A program made the position numbers and the translations under genes. DNA of 64,000 nt from Adenophora triphylla var. japonica (lineage: Eukaryota; Streptophyta; Magnoliopsida; Asterales; Campanulaceae). Location: NCBI GenBank assembly GCA_022495995.1, contig JAFEMH010000980.1:248001-312000 (forward strand). Reading direction: 5' to 3'. Within the stretch, counting starts at the first letter, position 1. Every line of letters begins with the position of its first letter. Under the pieces are notes generated by a model. That model was not told the DNA's origin and did not search any database. It saw only the letters and a list, made by a program, of their open reading frames with translations. Shown one piece after another: positions 46,728 to 56,905 of the stretch.

Positions 46728-48344
46728 TCATCTCGGAATGGAGTAGGTGGGGTACATCGCCCTCGGCGGATCCGCCGGCACCCTATATGATAGTCTACCC
46801 CGCCATGCCGTGGAAGACCCGCTCACCAAGGTACATAGTATCCCCTCCGTAGATGCCAACATCCTATGCATCGCAGTGGCATCCCAAGCACGGTGGACCT
46901 CCCGCTCCAACAAGGTCCATAGATAAAGGCCTAGCTGCTCATACTCAAAAGCGTCCAGCAGGGCCCGCGCCTCTGCGACCGTCATGGTCCACTCCTGATC
47001 TTCCTCCTCGTCAACGCTCCGATTGGGGTGGCTCCACCTCCTGATATCCAGGAACAAATGGGTCCGGCTCTCCAACTCAAACTTGTACAATCCAAGGACA
47101 GTATAGCCCTATATCTGCACAAGAAAATGTAACGGATTCAAGATGGAAATACGTACAAAGTATACAGATAAAGGACAGAACAATGTAATCAAGAGCATAC
47201 CTCCCAAGTATAAGAATACCCGGACAGGGTATCCCTGGTGTGCCTACACGCCTCGTCCATGGCGTAATAGCAGAAGGCCAGCCCCGCTGAGCCCCAATCA
47301 TATGTACTCACCTCATCCAAATTCACCAACAAGCCCAAAAGAGAAATACGAGCCGTAGAAGAGTGGTTCGCAAAGATGGTCTCAGAAAGAATGTACCAAA
47401 GGGCACCTCGCACCAACCGATCAGTATTCATGTTTGGCTTAAGAGCATAATCCTCAATCTGACGCCGGAGGGGTGTTAGCTCAGCAGCAAACCCCTTAAC
47501 CTTGTTAGGGGAGAAACTAATCAACTGCCTCCACATGGCGGGGCTCGCAGGCTTATAACCCGCAGTCTTCGGAAGGGGCTCGCCGGTGAACTCTAGCCCC
47601 GTGATAGCAAGGAAGTCCGTCGGAGTCATGGTTGCTTCCCCGAAGCGCAAATGCACGGTATGGGTAGTATCCCACCACCTCTTCCTGATCGCCTGAAGGA
47701 CTTGAGGAGTCCGTCTCATCCCCTGAAGGTTATCAACAAAAGTCAGAAGCCCCGTTTGGGCCACCCTATCTCGAACACCATCAAGATCCTTGATCTTGTC
47801 CCACACAGCTCTAGCCAGTTTTGGGCTCCCACGGCAATTCTTCGTCGGCCTATACGACTGCAAAACAGAGGAAAAGCAAAAAGGGCAATATTAGAAATCA
47901 TTCCACGGCAAAAATTCAATGAAATAAAAGAAAATTTTCATTGAGGCATTTCATCGAACACTTGGCGTGCGTACAAGAAAAGCTTGCCCAAGGATGCCAT
48001 TGATGACCCGAATCAACCCCTCCTACAATACATGATATGTAGGGTACTCATACGCACTCAACGCAACAACAATTATTCAACAAATCCAACAAAAACAGAG
48101 CATGCAAGAAAGAACCTAGTTCTAGACAAAAAAAAAATGGCCATTGGTGGAATTTGAATTCAAGGAAAAGTGGGTTCAAACTCAATGCAATATGAGAAAC
48201 AAGAATTGAGAAAGAAGCACTTACCAAACCTTCCTGAACGGCGGTGGAGATATGCGCGTCCCTATCGAATGTAAGGTCGTCGCGGGGATAATCCTTCCCA
48301 AGCAAGTAACTCGCCAAAATCAGATTCTTTCTCTCTTGAGCCAT
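46728..48344 (-). pseudogene. antisense spliced plant mobile domain (PMD) gene in element 3
   Basis: Exon 1 starts at 48344 (MAQERKNLILASYLLGKDYP) and ends at a GTAAGT donor near 48224. Exon 2 begins after an AG near 47858 and reads SYRPTKNCRGSPKLARAVWD, FRFGEATMTPTD-type LRFGEATMTPTDFLAITGLE, then SWGSA-like YDWGSAGLAFCYYAMDEACR. A GTATGC donor and a TATAG acceptor join it to GYTVLGLYKFELESRTHLFL with DIRRWSHPN. The E(M/V)T-T-DFL-ITGL and W-SA-LA-Y blocks are those of the PMD family (PF10536), which occurs both in host genes such as MAIN/MAIL1 and in transposons. No stop is needed within exons 1-3, so it is better preserved than pol. Confidence 0.75.
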
Positions 48345-48489
48345 GGATTGTGGAGGGAGGAAGGATTGAAAGTTGATTGGAGGGAGGAATCAACGAACAA
48401 TCCACGAAAATTTGCAGAGAAAACGACTTTAGCTTGAGCTAGGGAGGGAATTTGAAAAGAGGTATTTCAAATTAAAACAACAGCTGCTG

Positions 48490-48552
48490 TTTTATATTGC
48501 CTCGACAGTGGATATCCCGCGCGGTATATCTTATCTCGCGCGAGATATACCT
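48490..48552 (-). promoter_or_regulatory. candidate promoter of the antisense PMD gene
   Basis: On the minus strand ATATCTCGCGCGAGATAAG and ATATACCGCGCGGGATATC (48552-48510) are followed 14 bp later by TATAAAA (48496-48490), then by the ATG 146 bp downstream. The paired palindrome next to a TATA box mirrors the arrangement at 45659-45756. Confidence 0.55.
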
Positions 48553-48780
48553 TCTGGAATTTGACAAAATTGTCCCCGACAATAAGCGTCTACGCAACGT
48601 CAAAATTCAAAATTTTGACACATTTACCCTTGGAAATGGTACACTAGCAAAGAAACGTGGAAAAATCGGCACCGCAAGTCGCGGAACGAGCCGAACGTGA
48701 CACCCGCACGATCGCCCGATATGGCACCATTCGCCCGAAAAATGATTGATCCAGGGATCAACTCATTTCACATGATTCAG

Positions 48781-49100
48781 AGCCCAGACAGGTGGATCGT
48801 CAACATAAAAGCTCGATCCAACGCCCCGACAGGTGGATCGTCAACACAAAAAGCCCGATCCAACGCCCAAACAGGTGGATCGTCAAAACAAAAGCCCGAT
48901 CCAATGCCCAAACAGGTGGATCGTCAAAACAAAAGCCCGATCCAACGCCCAAACAGGTGGATCGTCAAAACAAAAGCCCGATCCAATGCCCAAACAGGTG
49001 GATCGTCAAATCAAAAGCCCGATTCAACGCCCAAACAGGTGAATCGTCATCCTCAACAACAAAAAGCCCGATTCGGAGCCAAGACGGGCGAATCGTCACA
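48781..49100. repeat. 41-bp tandem array in the 3' region of element 3
   Basis: Seven to eight units contain aaacaggtggatcgtcaa and agcccgatccaa. Unit starts are 41-42 bp apart (ggtgg at 48791, 48832, 48874, 48915, 48956, 48997). Because 41 is not a multiple of three, one long open frame passes through three reading registers; it is not considered a gene. Diverged single units occur at 49076 and 49169. Confidence 0.93.
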
Positions 49101-49322
49101 AAACCGACAGGACTCAAGGGACCGGATAGGTAAGCCTTTGTTTTCTAACATATTTCCCGCAGGTTCGGAGCCTAGACAGGCGAATCTTCAGACAGACAGG
49201 TATATTCATAATTGGGTCTTGATTTGATTCCTCAGTATGAATTTATTTTTCAAAACAAAATCTCTTCGATTTTCAAAATGATTTTCAAAATACCTAAAGC
49301 AGCCTTTTCGTGTTTTGGAGTC

Positions 49323-49383
49323 GAACTACGTTATGGTCTGATTCTCCGATAGAGATACGTAGGAAGCCGTGCGGCCCGACCAT
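49323..49383 (+). ncRNA. candidate structured RNA module, copy C
   Basis: Helix a: CTACGT (49326) with ACGTAG (49357). Helix c: TCTC (49343) with GAGA (49352). Helix b: ATGGTC (49333) with GACCAT (49378). It lies 70-130 bp before the 3' LTR, in the 3' untranslated part of the genomic RNA. Confidence 0.5.
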
Positions 49384-49443
49384 CCCGATGTTCAGAATGA
49401 TGTCTTTTCTATCGTCGACATGACTTCTTTCATAAGACTTGTC

Positions 49444-49455
49444 GATGAGGGGCTC
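49444..49455 (+). other. element 3 polypurine tract
   Basis: GATGAGGGGCTC lies directly before the 3' LTR start TGTAGACA. Confidence 0.65.
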
Positions 49456-50424
49456 TGTAGACACCCCATTCTGAACACATCGGATCATATTTATACCACT
49501 CTAAGTCTCGCTTTGAGTCAAGAAGTAGAAATCCACCATTTCGTCATGTTTCGTTAAGTTTTGACTAACCACCGTTAGTTTGGGACTAAACTGCATACAA
49601 TATAACGGGGAAAGGACAGAATTGTCCACAGACAATGATATCTCGCGCGGAATGGCGTGTCTCACGCGAGATATTGTCCTTCTGCAGCATGCAGATGACA
49701 GTTTCCTCGTCGATTTCAACCTCTTTTCGGGATAAAACTTCATCCATCCGGTCAACCAATAGAGTTTGGAGTCTGGAACCTTCTTGAAGTGATTGATCTC
49801 ATCTTCAACACCTCTCCAACACCTATAAATACTTGGTGACTTCCAAGGTTCAAGAGGTCCAGAATTCCACAATTCACACACATTTTACTGGTTTCTCTCC
49901 TTGAAAGATTCCTGTAAAATCACCCTATAATCACCTCAAAAGTTTGTTTGTCAACCTTGTTGATAAACAAACATCAAGATCCGAGTCAAGGACTGAGGCG
50001 AAACTCTGTCCGCATCAAGATTCGATTCTAAACTTGAGTCGAAACTCTGCCCAAATCACCTCACGCAAGGTAACCCCTAAATCCCTTTCTAATTGATTGT
50101 TAGAGTGGTATAAATCCATAGAATATAGGGTCGGCCTAGAGCCTCTCCAAATCATGGGGATGGTCTCGAAGCAATCAATCCTACATTCCGTTTAACCCCG
50201 TTAAATGGATATTTATTTACTTTTATTTGAAATCTTCTTCTCTTTTGAAAACCTCTCTTTTCTTTAGCAAGATCGATCTCCGGATTGGGTGGAATGGGTG
50301 CTCCTTGACCTTCCCATTCCATAACCTAAGCCCCGAACCCAAATCTGTTTCAAAAAATGGTTTTTCTATGTTTTCCAAACGAATAATATAGGTGGCGACT
50401 CAAAAATCCTTCACAACGCTCACA
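49456..50424 (+). repeat. 3' LTR of element 3
   Basis: It ends ...acaacgctcaca, followed at once by the first satellite unit gcgtgtggcgcc. It carries the palindrome pair at 49637-49673 with one CG lost (CTCACGCGAG). Confidence 0.93.
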
Positions 50425-51792
50425 GCGTGTGGCGCCTCAGACCGAGACTACTGAAACTTTTGAGGGCGTGTGGCGCCTCAGACCGAGATTACTGAAACTT
50501 TCGAGAGCGTGTGGCACCTCAGATCGAGATTACTGAAACTTTCGAGGGCGTGTGGCGCCTCACACCGAGAATACTGAAACTTTCGAGGGCGTGTGGCACC
50601 TCAGACCGAGACTACTGAAACTTTTGAGCAGATTACTGAAACTTTCGAGAGCGTGTGGCGCCTCAGACCGAGATTACTGAAACTTTCGAGGGCGTGTGGC
50701 GCCTCGAATCGAGAATACTAAAACTTTCGAGGGCATAATTCGCCTTAGATCGAGAATAATGAAACTTTCGAGGGCGTGTGGCGCCTCAGATCAAGACTAC
50801 TGAAATATTTGAGGGCGTGTGGCGCCTCAGACCGAGATTACTGAAACTTTTGAGGGCGTGTGGCGCCTCAGACCAAGAATATTGAAACTTTTGAGGGCGT
50901 GTGGCACCTTAGACCGAGATTACTGAAACTTTCGAGGGCGTGTGGTGCCTCAGACCGAGAATACTGAAACTTTCGAGGGCGTGTGGCGCCTCAGACCGAG
51001 AATACTGAAACTTTCGAGGGCATGTGGCGCCTCAGACCGATACTACTGAAACTTTCGAGGGCGTGTGGCACTTCAGACCGAGACTACTGAAACTTTTGAG
51101 GGCGTGTGGCGCCTCTGAAACTTCGAGAGCGTGTGGCGCCTCAGACCGAGATTACTGAAACTTTCGAGGGCTTGTGGCGCCTCGGACCGAGAATACTGAA
51201 ACTTTTGAGGGCGTGTGGCATCTCAGACGAGACTACTGAAACTTTTGAGGGCGTGTGGCGCCTCAGACCGAGATTACTGAAACTTTCGAGACCGTGTGAC
51301 GCCTCAGACCGAATTACTGAAACTTTTGAGGGTGTGTGGCACCTCAGACCGAGAATACTGAAACTTTCGAAGGTGTGTGGCGCCTCAGACCGAGACTACT
51401 GAAACTTTTAAGGGCGTGTGGTGCCTCAGACCGAGATTACTGAAACTTTCGAGAGCGTGTGGCACCTCAGACCGAGATTACTAAAACTTTCGAGGGCGTG
51501 TGGCGCCTCAGACCGAGAATACTGAAACTTTCGAGGGCGTGTGTCGCCTCAGACCGAGAATATTGAAACTTTCGTGGGCGTGTGGCGCCTCAGACCGAGA
51601 ATACTGAAACTTTCGAGGGCGTGTGGCGCCTCAGACCGAGACTACTGAAACATTTGAGGGCGTGTGGCACCTCAGACAGAGATTACTGAAACTTTCGAGG
51701 GTGTGTGGCGCCTCAGACCGAGATTACTAAAACTTTCGAGGGCGTGTGGCGCCTCAGACCGAGAATTCTGAAACTTTCGAGGGCGTGTGGCG
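50425..51792. repeat. satellite array S1, 41-bp monomer, about 33 copies
   Basis: The monomer contains gcgtgtggcgcctcagac and cgagattactgaaacttt, with variants actact/attact/aatact and cgagg/tgagg. It starts exactly at the end of the element 3 LTR. A few units are truncated (near 50630 and 51115). The frames crossing it are artefacts of the repeat. Confidence 0.97.
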
Positions 51793-52530
51793 CGATGGTC
51801 TCGATAGGAGAGTGGAGATCGGACCGCGAAGGTCAGGATCGACTATTTGAGATCGGACCGCGAAGGTCTCAATTGGAGATCGTAGATCGGACCGCGAAGG
51901 TCGGGGTTGACTATTTGAGATCGGACCGCGAAGGTCTCGATTGGAGATCGGAGATCAGACCGCGAAGGTCTCGATTGGAGATCGGAGATCGGACCGCGAA
52001 GGTCGGGACTGACTATTTGAGATCGGACCGCGAAGGTCTCGATTGGAGATCGGAGATCGGACCGCGAAGGTCGGGATTAACTATTTGAGATCGAACCGCG
52101 AAAGTATCGATTGGAGATCGGAGATCGGACCGTGAAGGTCGGGATCGACTATTTGAGATCGGACCGCGAAGGTCTCGATTGGAGATCGAAGATCGGACCG
52201 CGAAGGTCGGGATCGACTATTTGAGATCGGACCGCGAACGTCTCGATTGGAGATCGAAGATCGGACCGCGAAGGTCGGGATCAACTATTTGTGATCAGAC
52301 CGCGAAGGTCTCGATTGGAGATCGGAGATCGGACCGCGAAGGTCGGGATCGACTATTTGAGATCGAACCGAGAAGGTCTCGATTGGAGATCGGAGATCGG
52401 ACCGCGAAGGTCGGGATTGGAGATCAGAGATCGGACCTCGAAGGTCAGGATCGACTATTTGAGATCGGACCGCGAAGGTCTCGATTGGAGATCGGATATC
52501 AGACCGCGAAGGTATGGATTTAAGATTTGA
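51793..52530. repeat. satellite array S2, 34-bp unit in a 68-bp higher-order repeat
   Basis: Each unit has the core ggaccgcgaaggtc. Two 34-bp versions alternate, one with tctcgattggagatcgga and one with gggatcgactatttga. Confidence 0.93.
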
Positions 52531-53330
52531 AATCGGACCGTGAGGGTCTCGGTTGAGGGTTGGACCGTGAAGGTCGAGATTTGAGATTTGAAATCGGACC
52601 GTGAGGGTCTCGATTGAGGGTTGACCGCGAAGGTCAAGATTTGAGATTTGAAATCGGACCGTAAGGGTCTCGATTGAGGGTTGGACCGCGAAGGTCGATA
52701 TTTGAGATTTGAAATTGGACCGCGAGGGTCTCGATTGAGGGTTGGACCGCGAAGGTCAAGATTTGAGATTTGAAATCGGACCATGAGAGTCTTGATTGAG
52801 GGTTGGATCGCGAAGGTCGAGATTTGAGATTTGAAATCGGACCGTGAGGGTCTCGATTGAGGGTTGGACCGCGAAGGTCGAGATTTGAGATTTGAAATCG
52901 AACGTGAGGGTCTCGATTGAGGGTTGGACCGCGAAGGTCAAGATTTGAGATTTGAAATCGGACCGTGAGGGTCTCGATTGAGGGTTGGACCGCGAAGGTC
53001 GAGATTTGAGATTTGAAATCGGACCGTGAGGGTCTCGATTGAGGGTTGGACCGTGAAGGTCGATATTTGAGATTTGATATCGGATCGTGAGGGTCTCGAT
53101 TGAGGGTTGAATCGGACCATGAGGGTCTCGATTGAGGGTTGGACCGCGAAGGTCTCTATTTGAGGTTTGAAATCGGACCGTGAGGGTCTCGATTGAGGGT
53201 TGGACCGCGAAGGTCTCGATTTGAGATTTGAAATCGGACCGTGAGAGGTCTCGATTTAGGGTTGGACCGCGAAGGTCGAGATTTGAGATTTGAAATCGGA
53301 CCGTGAGGGTCTCGATTGAGGATTGGACCG
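52531..53330. repeat. satellite array S3, 61-bp unit
   Basis: The unit joins ggaccgcgaaggtcgagat, ttgagatttgaaatc and ggaccgtgagggtctcgat. It contains two variants of the S2 core (ggaccgcgaaggtc and ggaccgtgagggtc). Confidence 0.93.
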
Positions 53331-54064
53331 AGGAAGGTCGCGATTGAGAGTTGGACCGCGAGGGGTCGAGATATGAGTTATCAGACCGAGGAAGGTTGCG
53401 ATTGAGAGTTGGACCGCGAGGGGTCGAGATATGAGATATCGGACCGAGGAAGGTCGCGATTGAGAGTTGGACCGCAAGGGGTCGAGATATGAGATATCGG
53501 ACCGAGGAAGGTCGCGATTGAGAGTTGGACCGCGAGGGGTCGAGATATGAGATATCGGACCGAGGAAGGTCGCGATTGAGAGTTGGACCGCGAGGGGTCG
53601 AGATATGAGATATCGGACCGAGAAAGATCGCGATTGAGGGTTGGACCGCGAGGGGTCGAGATATGAGATATCGGACCGAGAAAGGTCGCGATTGAGATTT
53701 GAACCGCGAGGGGTCGAGATATGAGATATCGAACCGAGGAAGGTCGCGATAGAGAGTTGGACCGCGAGGGGTCGATATATGAGATATCGGATCGAGGAAG
53801 GTCGCGATTGAGAGTTGGACCTCGAGGGGTCGAGATTTGAGATATTGGACCGAGAATGGTCCCGATTAAGAGTTGGACCGCGAGGGGTCGAGATATGAGA
53901 TATCGGACCGAGAAAGGTCGCGATTGAGAGTTGGACCGCGAGGGGTCAAGATATGAGATATCGGACCGAGGAAGGTCGCGATTGAGAGTTGGACCGCGAG
54001 GGGTCGAGATATGAGATATCGGACCGAGAAAGGTCGCGATTGAGAGTTGGACCGCGAAGGTCAC
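53331..54064. repeat. satellite array S4, 58-bp unit, about 12.5 copies
   Basis: The unit has ggaccgaggaaggtcgcgat, tgagagttggaccgcgag and gggtcgagatatgagatatc. Both halves again carry core variants. The 227-codon minus-strand frame over it is a repeat artefact (58 is not a multiple of three; indels restore it). Confidence 0.93.
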
Positions 54065-54146
54065 TTATTTGAAAGATTCCCGAGATGGGACCATGCAATT
54101 ATTATTCTATTAAATGTTCTTTTTCGCAACTAACCTAGGGCTTGGA

Positions 54147-54258
54147 TCGGTGGATCTCGGCACTACGTTTATAAGCCCCTCGTTTTTCACCTGTAAATCG
54201 TCTTCCCGGGATGGACAATCCCGAGCGAGGGTCTTATAAGGCAAGCGAGTTCCACCGA
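54147..54258. other. long nested hairpin in the element 4 leader
   Basis: Paired segments, from outside in: TCGGTGGA (54147) with TCCACCGA (54251); TTATAAG (54169) with CTTATAA (54233); CCCTCG (54177) with CGAGGG (54226); CGGGAT (54207) with ATCCCG (54218). All are perfect. It lies about 80 bp from the end of the satellite array. Confidence 0.7.
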
Positions 54259-55214
54259 CAAAGGGAAAAGTGAACTTAAGGCTAGCTGGTCAAGCAAACT
54301 TTCAACGTATGTGACACGTGGGCCACGGTCGAAGTCAACGTCCTTAAGTTAAGGCATAAATCCTGCCAAAATTTCGGCATAACCTCTCCTTACTCGCTTG
54401 CGCGAGGGGCCTTAGCTTTTGGCGTTGGCCAAGTTGTGGCTAGCACGGTGCATACGTTGAGGGTTTGGTGACACGGTGTCACATTGAACCTTCAGGTATG
54501 TTTTTTGGCATGGCTCCGCGTCAAAGTCAAGGCAGAAAAGCTAAGACTTCAGGTCGGGAACGACCTTCGGTCTCGACTTTTAAGTTTGACTTGTGAGGGA
54601 GACCGGCGTAAAAAACATACACTTGGGCTTTATGACACGTACTAAGCCAAAAACCAATCGGGGTCTTGGACGAAGTGTGACACAAAGAGTGCATGGCTTA
54701 CACGGGCTAGGATCGGCTGTTAGGGACGACCCCGTACGCGCTCGAAAAGGTGTCGCGAGACCAAGCCCGGCTCACCTGGCGAATGGTCATCCCGGGTTAC
54801 GGGTCGTAGTGTGCAGTGTACCGAGGCATCAAGTGGGCTTAGCGTGCGGTGTACCGAGGCAGCAGTGCAAGTAGTGTGCGGTCACTAAATTCTTTTTCTG
54901 AGTAAAATAGTGATTTTCAGAATGTGTTTTAAAGAATTTATGCGCAGTTCAAAATATATCACAGAAATCAAATATGAACGGAAATGCACGAACATGTTAT
55001 GATTTTGAAAGAGATGAAAAGCAACATCTTTTTTTGAAACAGTCCAATGTTTTGAAAACCGACGCTGTTTGAAAATTCTTTTTTTTTTAAAAGAAAAGCG
55101 AGGTAACACGAATCATAAAGAAAACATACACGCACACAAAAATGAGGAAGGGTAAACGAAAGTTTGACCCACAAAATATTTTTAAAACAACGACAGTTTT
55201 GAAAAACATATTAC
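54259..55214. other. element 4 leader, no gene
   Basis: No recognisable protein. It has the length of an untranslated leader (about 1.1 kb between primer-binding site and satellites, like that of element 3). Confidence 0.5.
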
Positions 55215-55233
55215 GTCCCCAGCGGAGTCGCCA
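55215..55233 (-). other. element 4 primer-binding site
   Basis: In element sense TGGCGACTCCGCTGGGGAC, identical over 19 nt to the element 3 site, two bases from the LTR end (TTTCA). Confidence 0.85.
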
Positions 55234-55624
55234 ACTGAAATTACCCGGATCGCGCGGACTGCGGAGAGCGGTTCTTTCGAATGGACTTCACTTGGAAAAG
55301 AGAGTCGCCACGCCGTTTTGTATTATGAGCCCAAACTTTGAAAATGGCTTTGAAAAACAAGGTCGTTTTTATTGGTAGCAAAAACTTGGAAAAGACTTTG
55401 AAAATGGGACGTTTTGATTGGTAGCCAAAATTTTACAAAAGGCTTTTTAGGACCAGAGATTGTTAGGTTTGGAGGTCACGTTACGTTTCGGGAAGAGTAT
55501 GTTGAGATCACCCGAAATGCCTCGTATGACGAGTCTTTCTACCTTTCTCGAAAAGTGTGCGTGTGTGTGTGTTTGTGTTGCTTTTGAAAAGGAGCTTGAA
55601 TGACAAGCTTTAATCTTGGTTTGA

Positions 55625-55815
55625 ATGACAAATGTTGATTTTGGTAAAAGGGGCGTTTGAATGACAAACGTCGGTTTTGAGACGAAAATGAGCGTTTGCG
55701 TGGCAAACATCGGTTTTGAGACGGAAATGAGCGTTTGCGTGGCAAACGTCGATTTTGAGATGGAAATGAGCGTTTGCGTGGCAAACGTCGGTTTTGAGTT
55801 TGAAAAGGAGTTCGA
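55625..55815. repeat. tandem block in the element 4 LTR, about 39-bp unit
   Basis: Three to four clear units have gcgtttgcgtggcaaacgtc and ggttttgaga. Each holds a small hairpin, CGTTTGC with GCAAACG. A looser gcttgaatgacaagc form precedes them. Confidence 0.85.
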
Positions 55816-55924
55816 ATGACGAACTTTTGGTTTTGAACCAGACATTACGATGTTACCCATTTTGATGAAAACGATGGAAAATAGAAGACGATCAACAAGT
55901 CAGTTTGTGACTCGGATGTTTAAA

Positions 55925-56240
55925 GTAAATGCGATCAACAAACCGAACGGTTTGGACTGTAAATGACAGTATTGAATTGACAGTATCAACGAACCAAACG
56001 GTTCGGACGGTAAAAGTGCGATCGACGAGCCAAACGACTCGGACTGTAAAAGTGCGATCGACGAGCCAAAAGACTTGGATTTGTAAAGATGCGATCGACG
56101 AGCCAAACGACTCGCACTTGTAAAGTGCGTAAAGTAAGTGCGATATCGACGGATCAAACGATCCGGACTTGTAAATGACGATCACGAACCAAACGGTTCG
56201 GACAGTAAAAGTGCAAATCGACGAATTAAACGATCCGGAC
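55925..56240. repeat. tandem block in the element 4 LTR, about 36-bp unit
   Basis: About seven imperfect units have gatcgacgagccaaacgact, cggactgtaaa and agtgc. Confidence 0.85.
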
Positions 56241-56549
56241 TGTAAATGACATAAATGTAAAGAACGGGACCGGAACGCCGTTTTAACCCGAGATTACTTC
56301 TCTTACGGTGGAGAAGAGGATCTTGGGGTAAAACGTATCGGACCCCGTAGAAGGCGTTACGTCTACATTTTGAGAGTGAGAGTTTACCAAATTTGGTGTT
56401 GACTCTCTGGATCGGGAGGACGTATACGGGATACGAAAAGGTGTTTGAAAGGTGTTTCAGAAGTGTTTGGGCAGAGTTTCCCTTTTTATTTGGTGTTTAG
56501 GAACCTAGGGATTTGGGCAGCGTTTCGACTTGGGTCGGTTTAGCTTGTG

Positions 56550-56630
56550 TTAGAATCCACCGACGAGTAGCACGAGGGCCCCCGAAGAGTAGATAATTCT
56601 ACCGACGAGTAGCACGAGGGCCCCCGGAGA
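56550..56630. repeat. 46-bp duplication in the element 4 LTR
   Basis: Two copies contain accgacgagtagcacgaggg followed by cccccg. Confidence 0.85.
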
Positions 56631-56798
56631 GCGGAAGAAGAACTAGCTTTTTGTGCTAGGGGTGAAGGAGGAGAGAAATGGTGTAGAAAATGTGAAGGGG
56701 AGGGGGAGTATTTATCGGAGGGTTTTGGGTGGGGAGGAAGTAATTTACTTGGTGAGGATGAAATATTGCTTAACCTGGTGGGTTTTATGGCGCAAAAC

Positions 56799-56905
56799 AG
56801 TCCGGCCGGACTATACCTCAATTTGGGAGCATTTTGATCATTTGGCCTTGAATTTGATTGAATTTGCCACATATTAATTTATCCAGTAAAACAGTCCGGC
56901 CGGAC
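56799..56905. promoter_or_regulatory. paired GTCCGGCCGGAC palindromes in the element 4 LTR
   Basis: AGTCCGGCCGGACT at 56799-56812 and GTCCGGCCGGAC at 56894-56905 share the left context aaaacagtccgg. In element sense they lie about 90 and 180 bp upstream of a weak TATA-like ATAAATA (56716-56709). Confidence 0.5.

Larger units (their letters stand above)
36044..50424 (+). mobile_element. element 3: Tat-type gypsy retrotransposon with two antisense genes, 14.4 kb
   Basis: The LTRs (974 and 969 bp, roughly 95% alike by eye) are TGTAGACACC...CTCACA. The primer-binding site follows the left LTR and the polypurine tract precedes the right one, so it reads on the plus strand. Order: leader, gag, G-patch, RT, RNase H, aRNH, integrase, internal purine tract, then DUF7745-like and PMD genes on the minus strand, a 41-bp tandem array and the 3' LTR. 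No retropepsin motif was found between gag and RT. The two flanks belong to different elements and show no target duplication. Confidence 0.92.

Noticed and set aside
48781..49100. CRISPR-like array of direct repeats
   Set aside because: The units are contiguous 41-bp tandem repeats without unique spacers, in a plant retrotransposon.
48697..49227. 176-codon repeat protein
   Set aside because: Translation of the 41-bp array, which cycles through all three frames.
53381..54064. 227-codon minus-strand protein
   Set aside because: Direct translation of satellite S4; the repeating peptide is a consequence of the DNA repeat.
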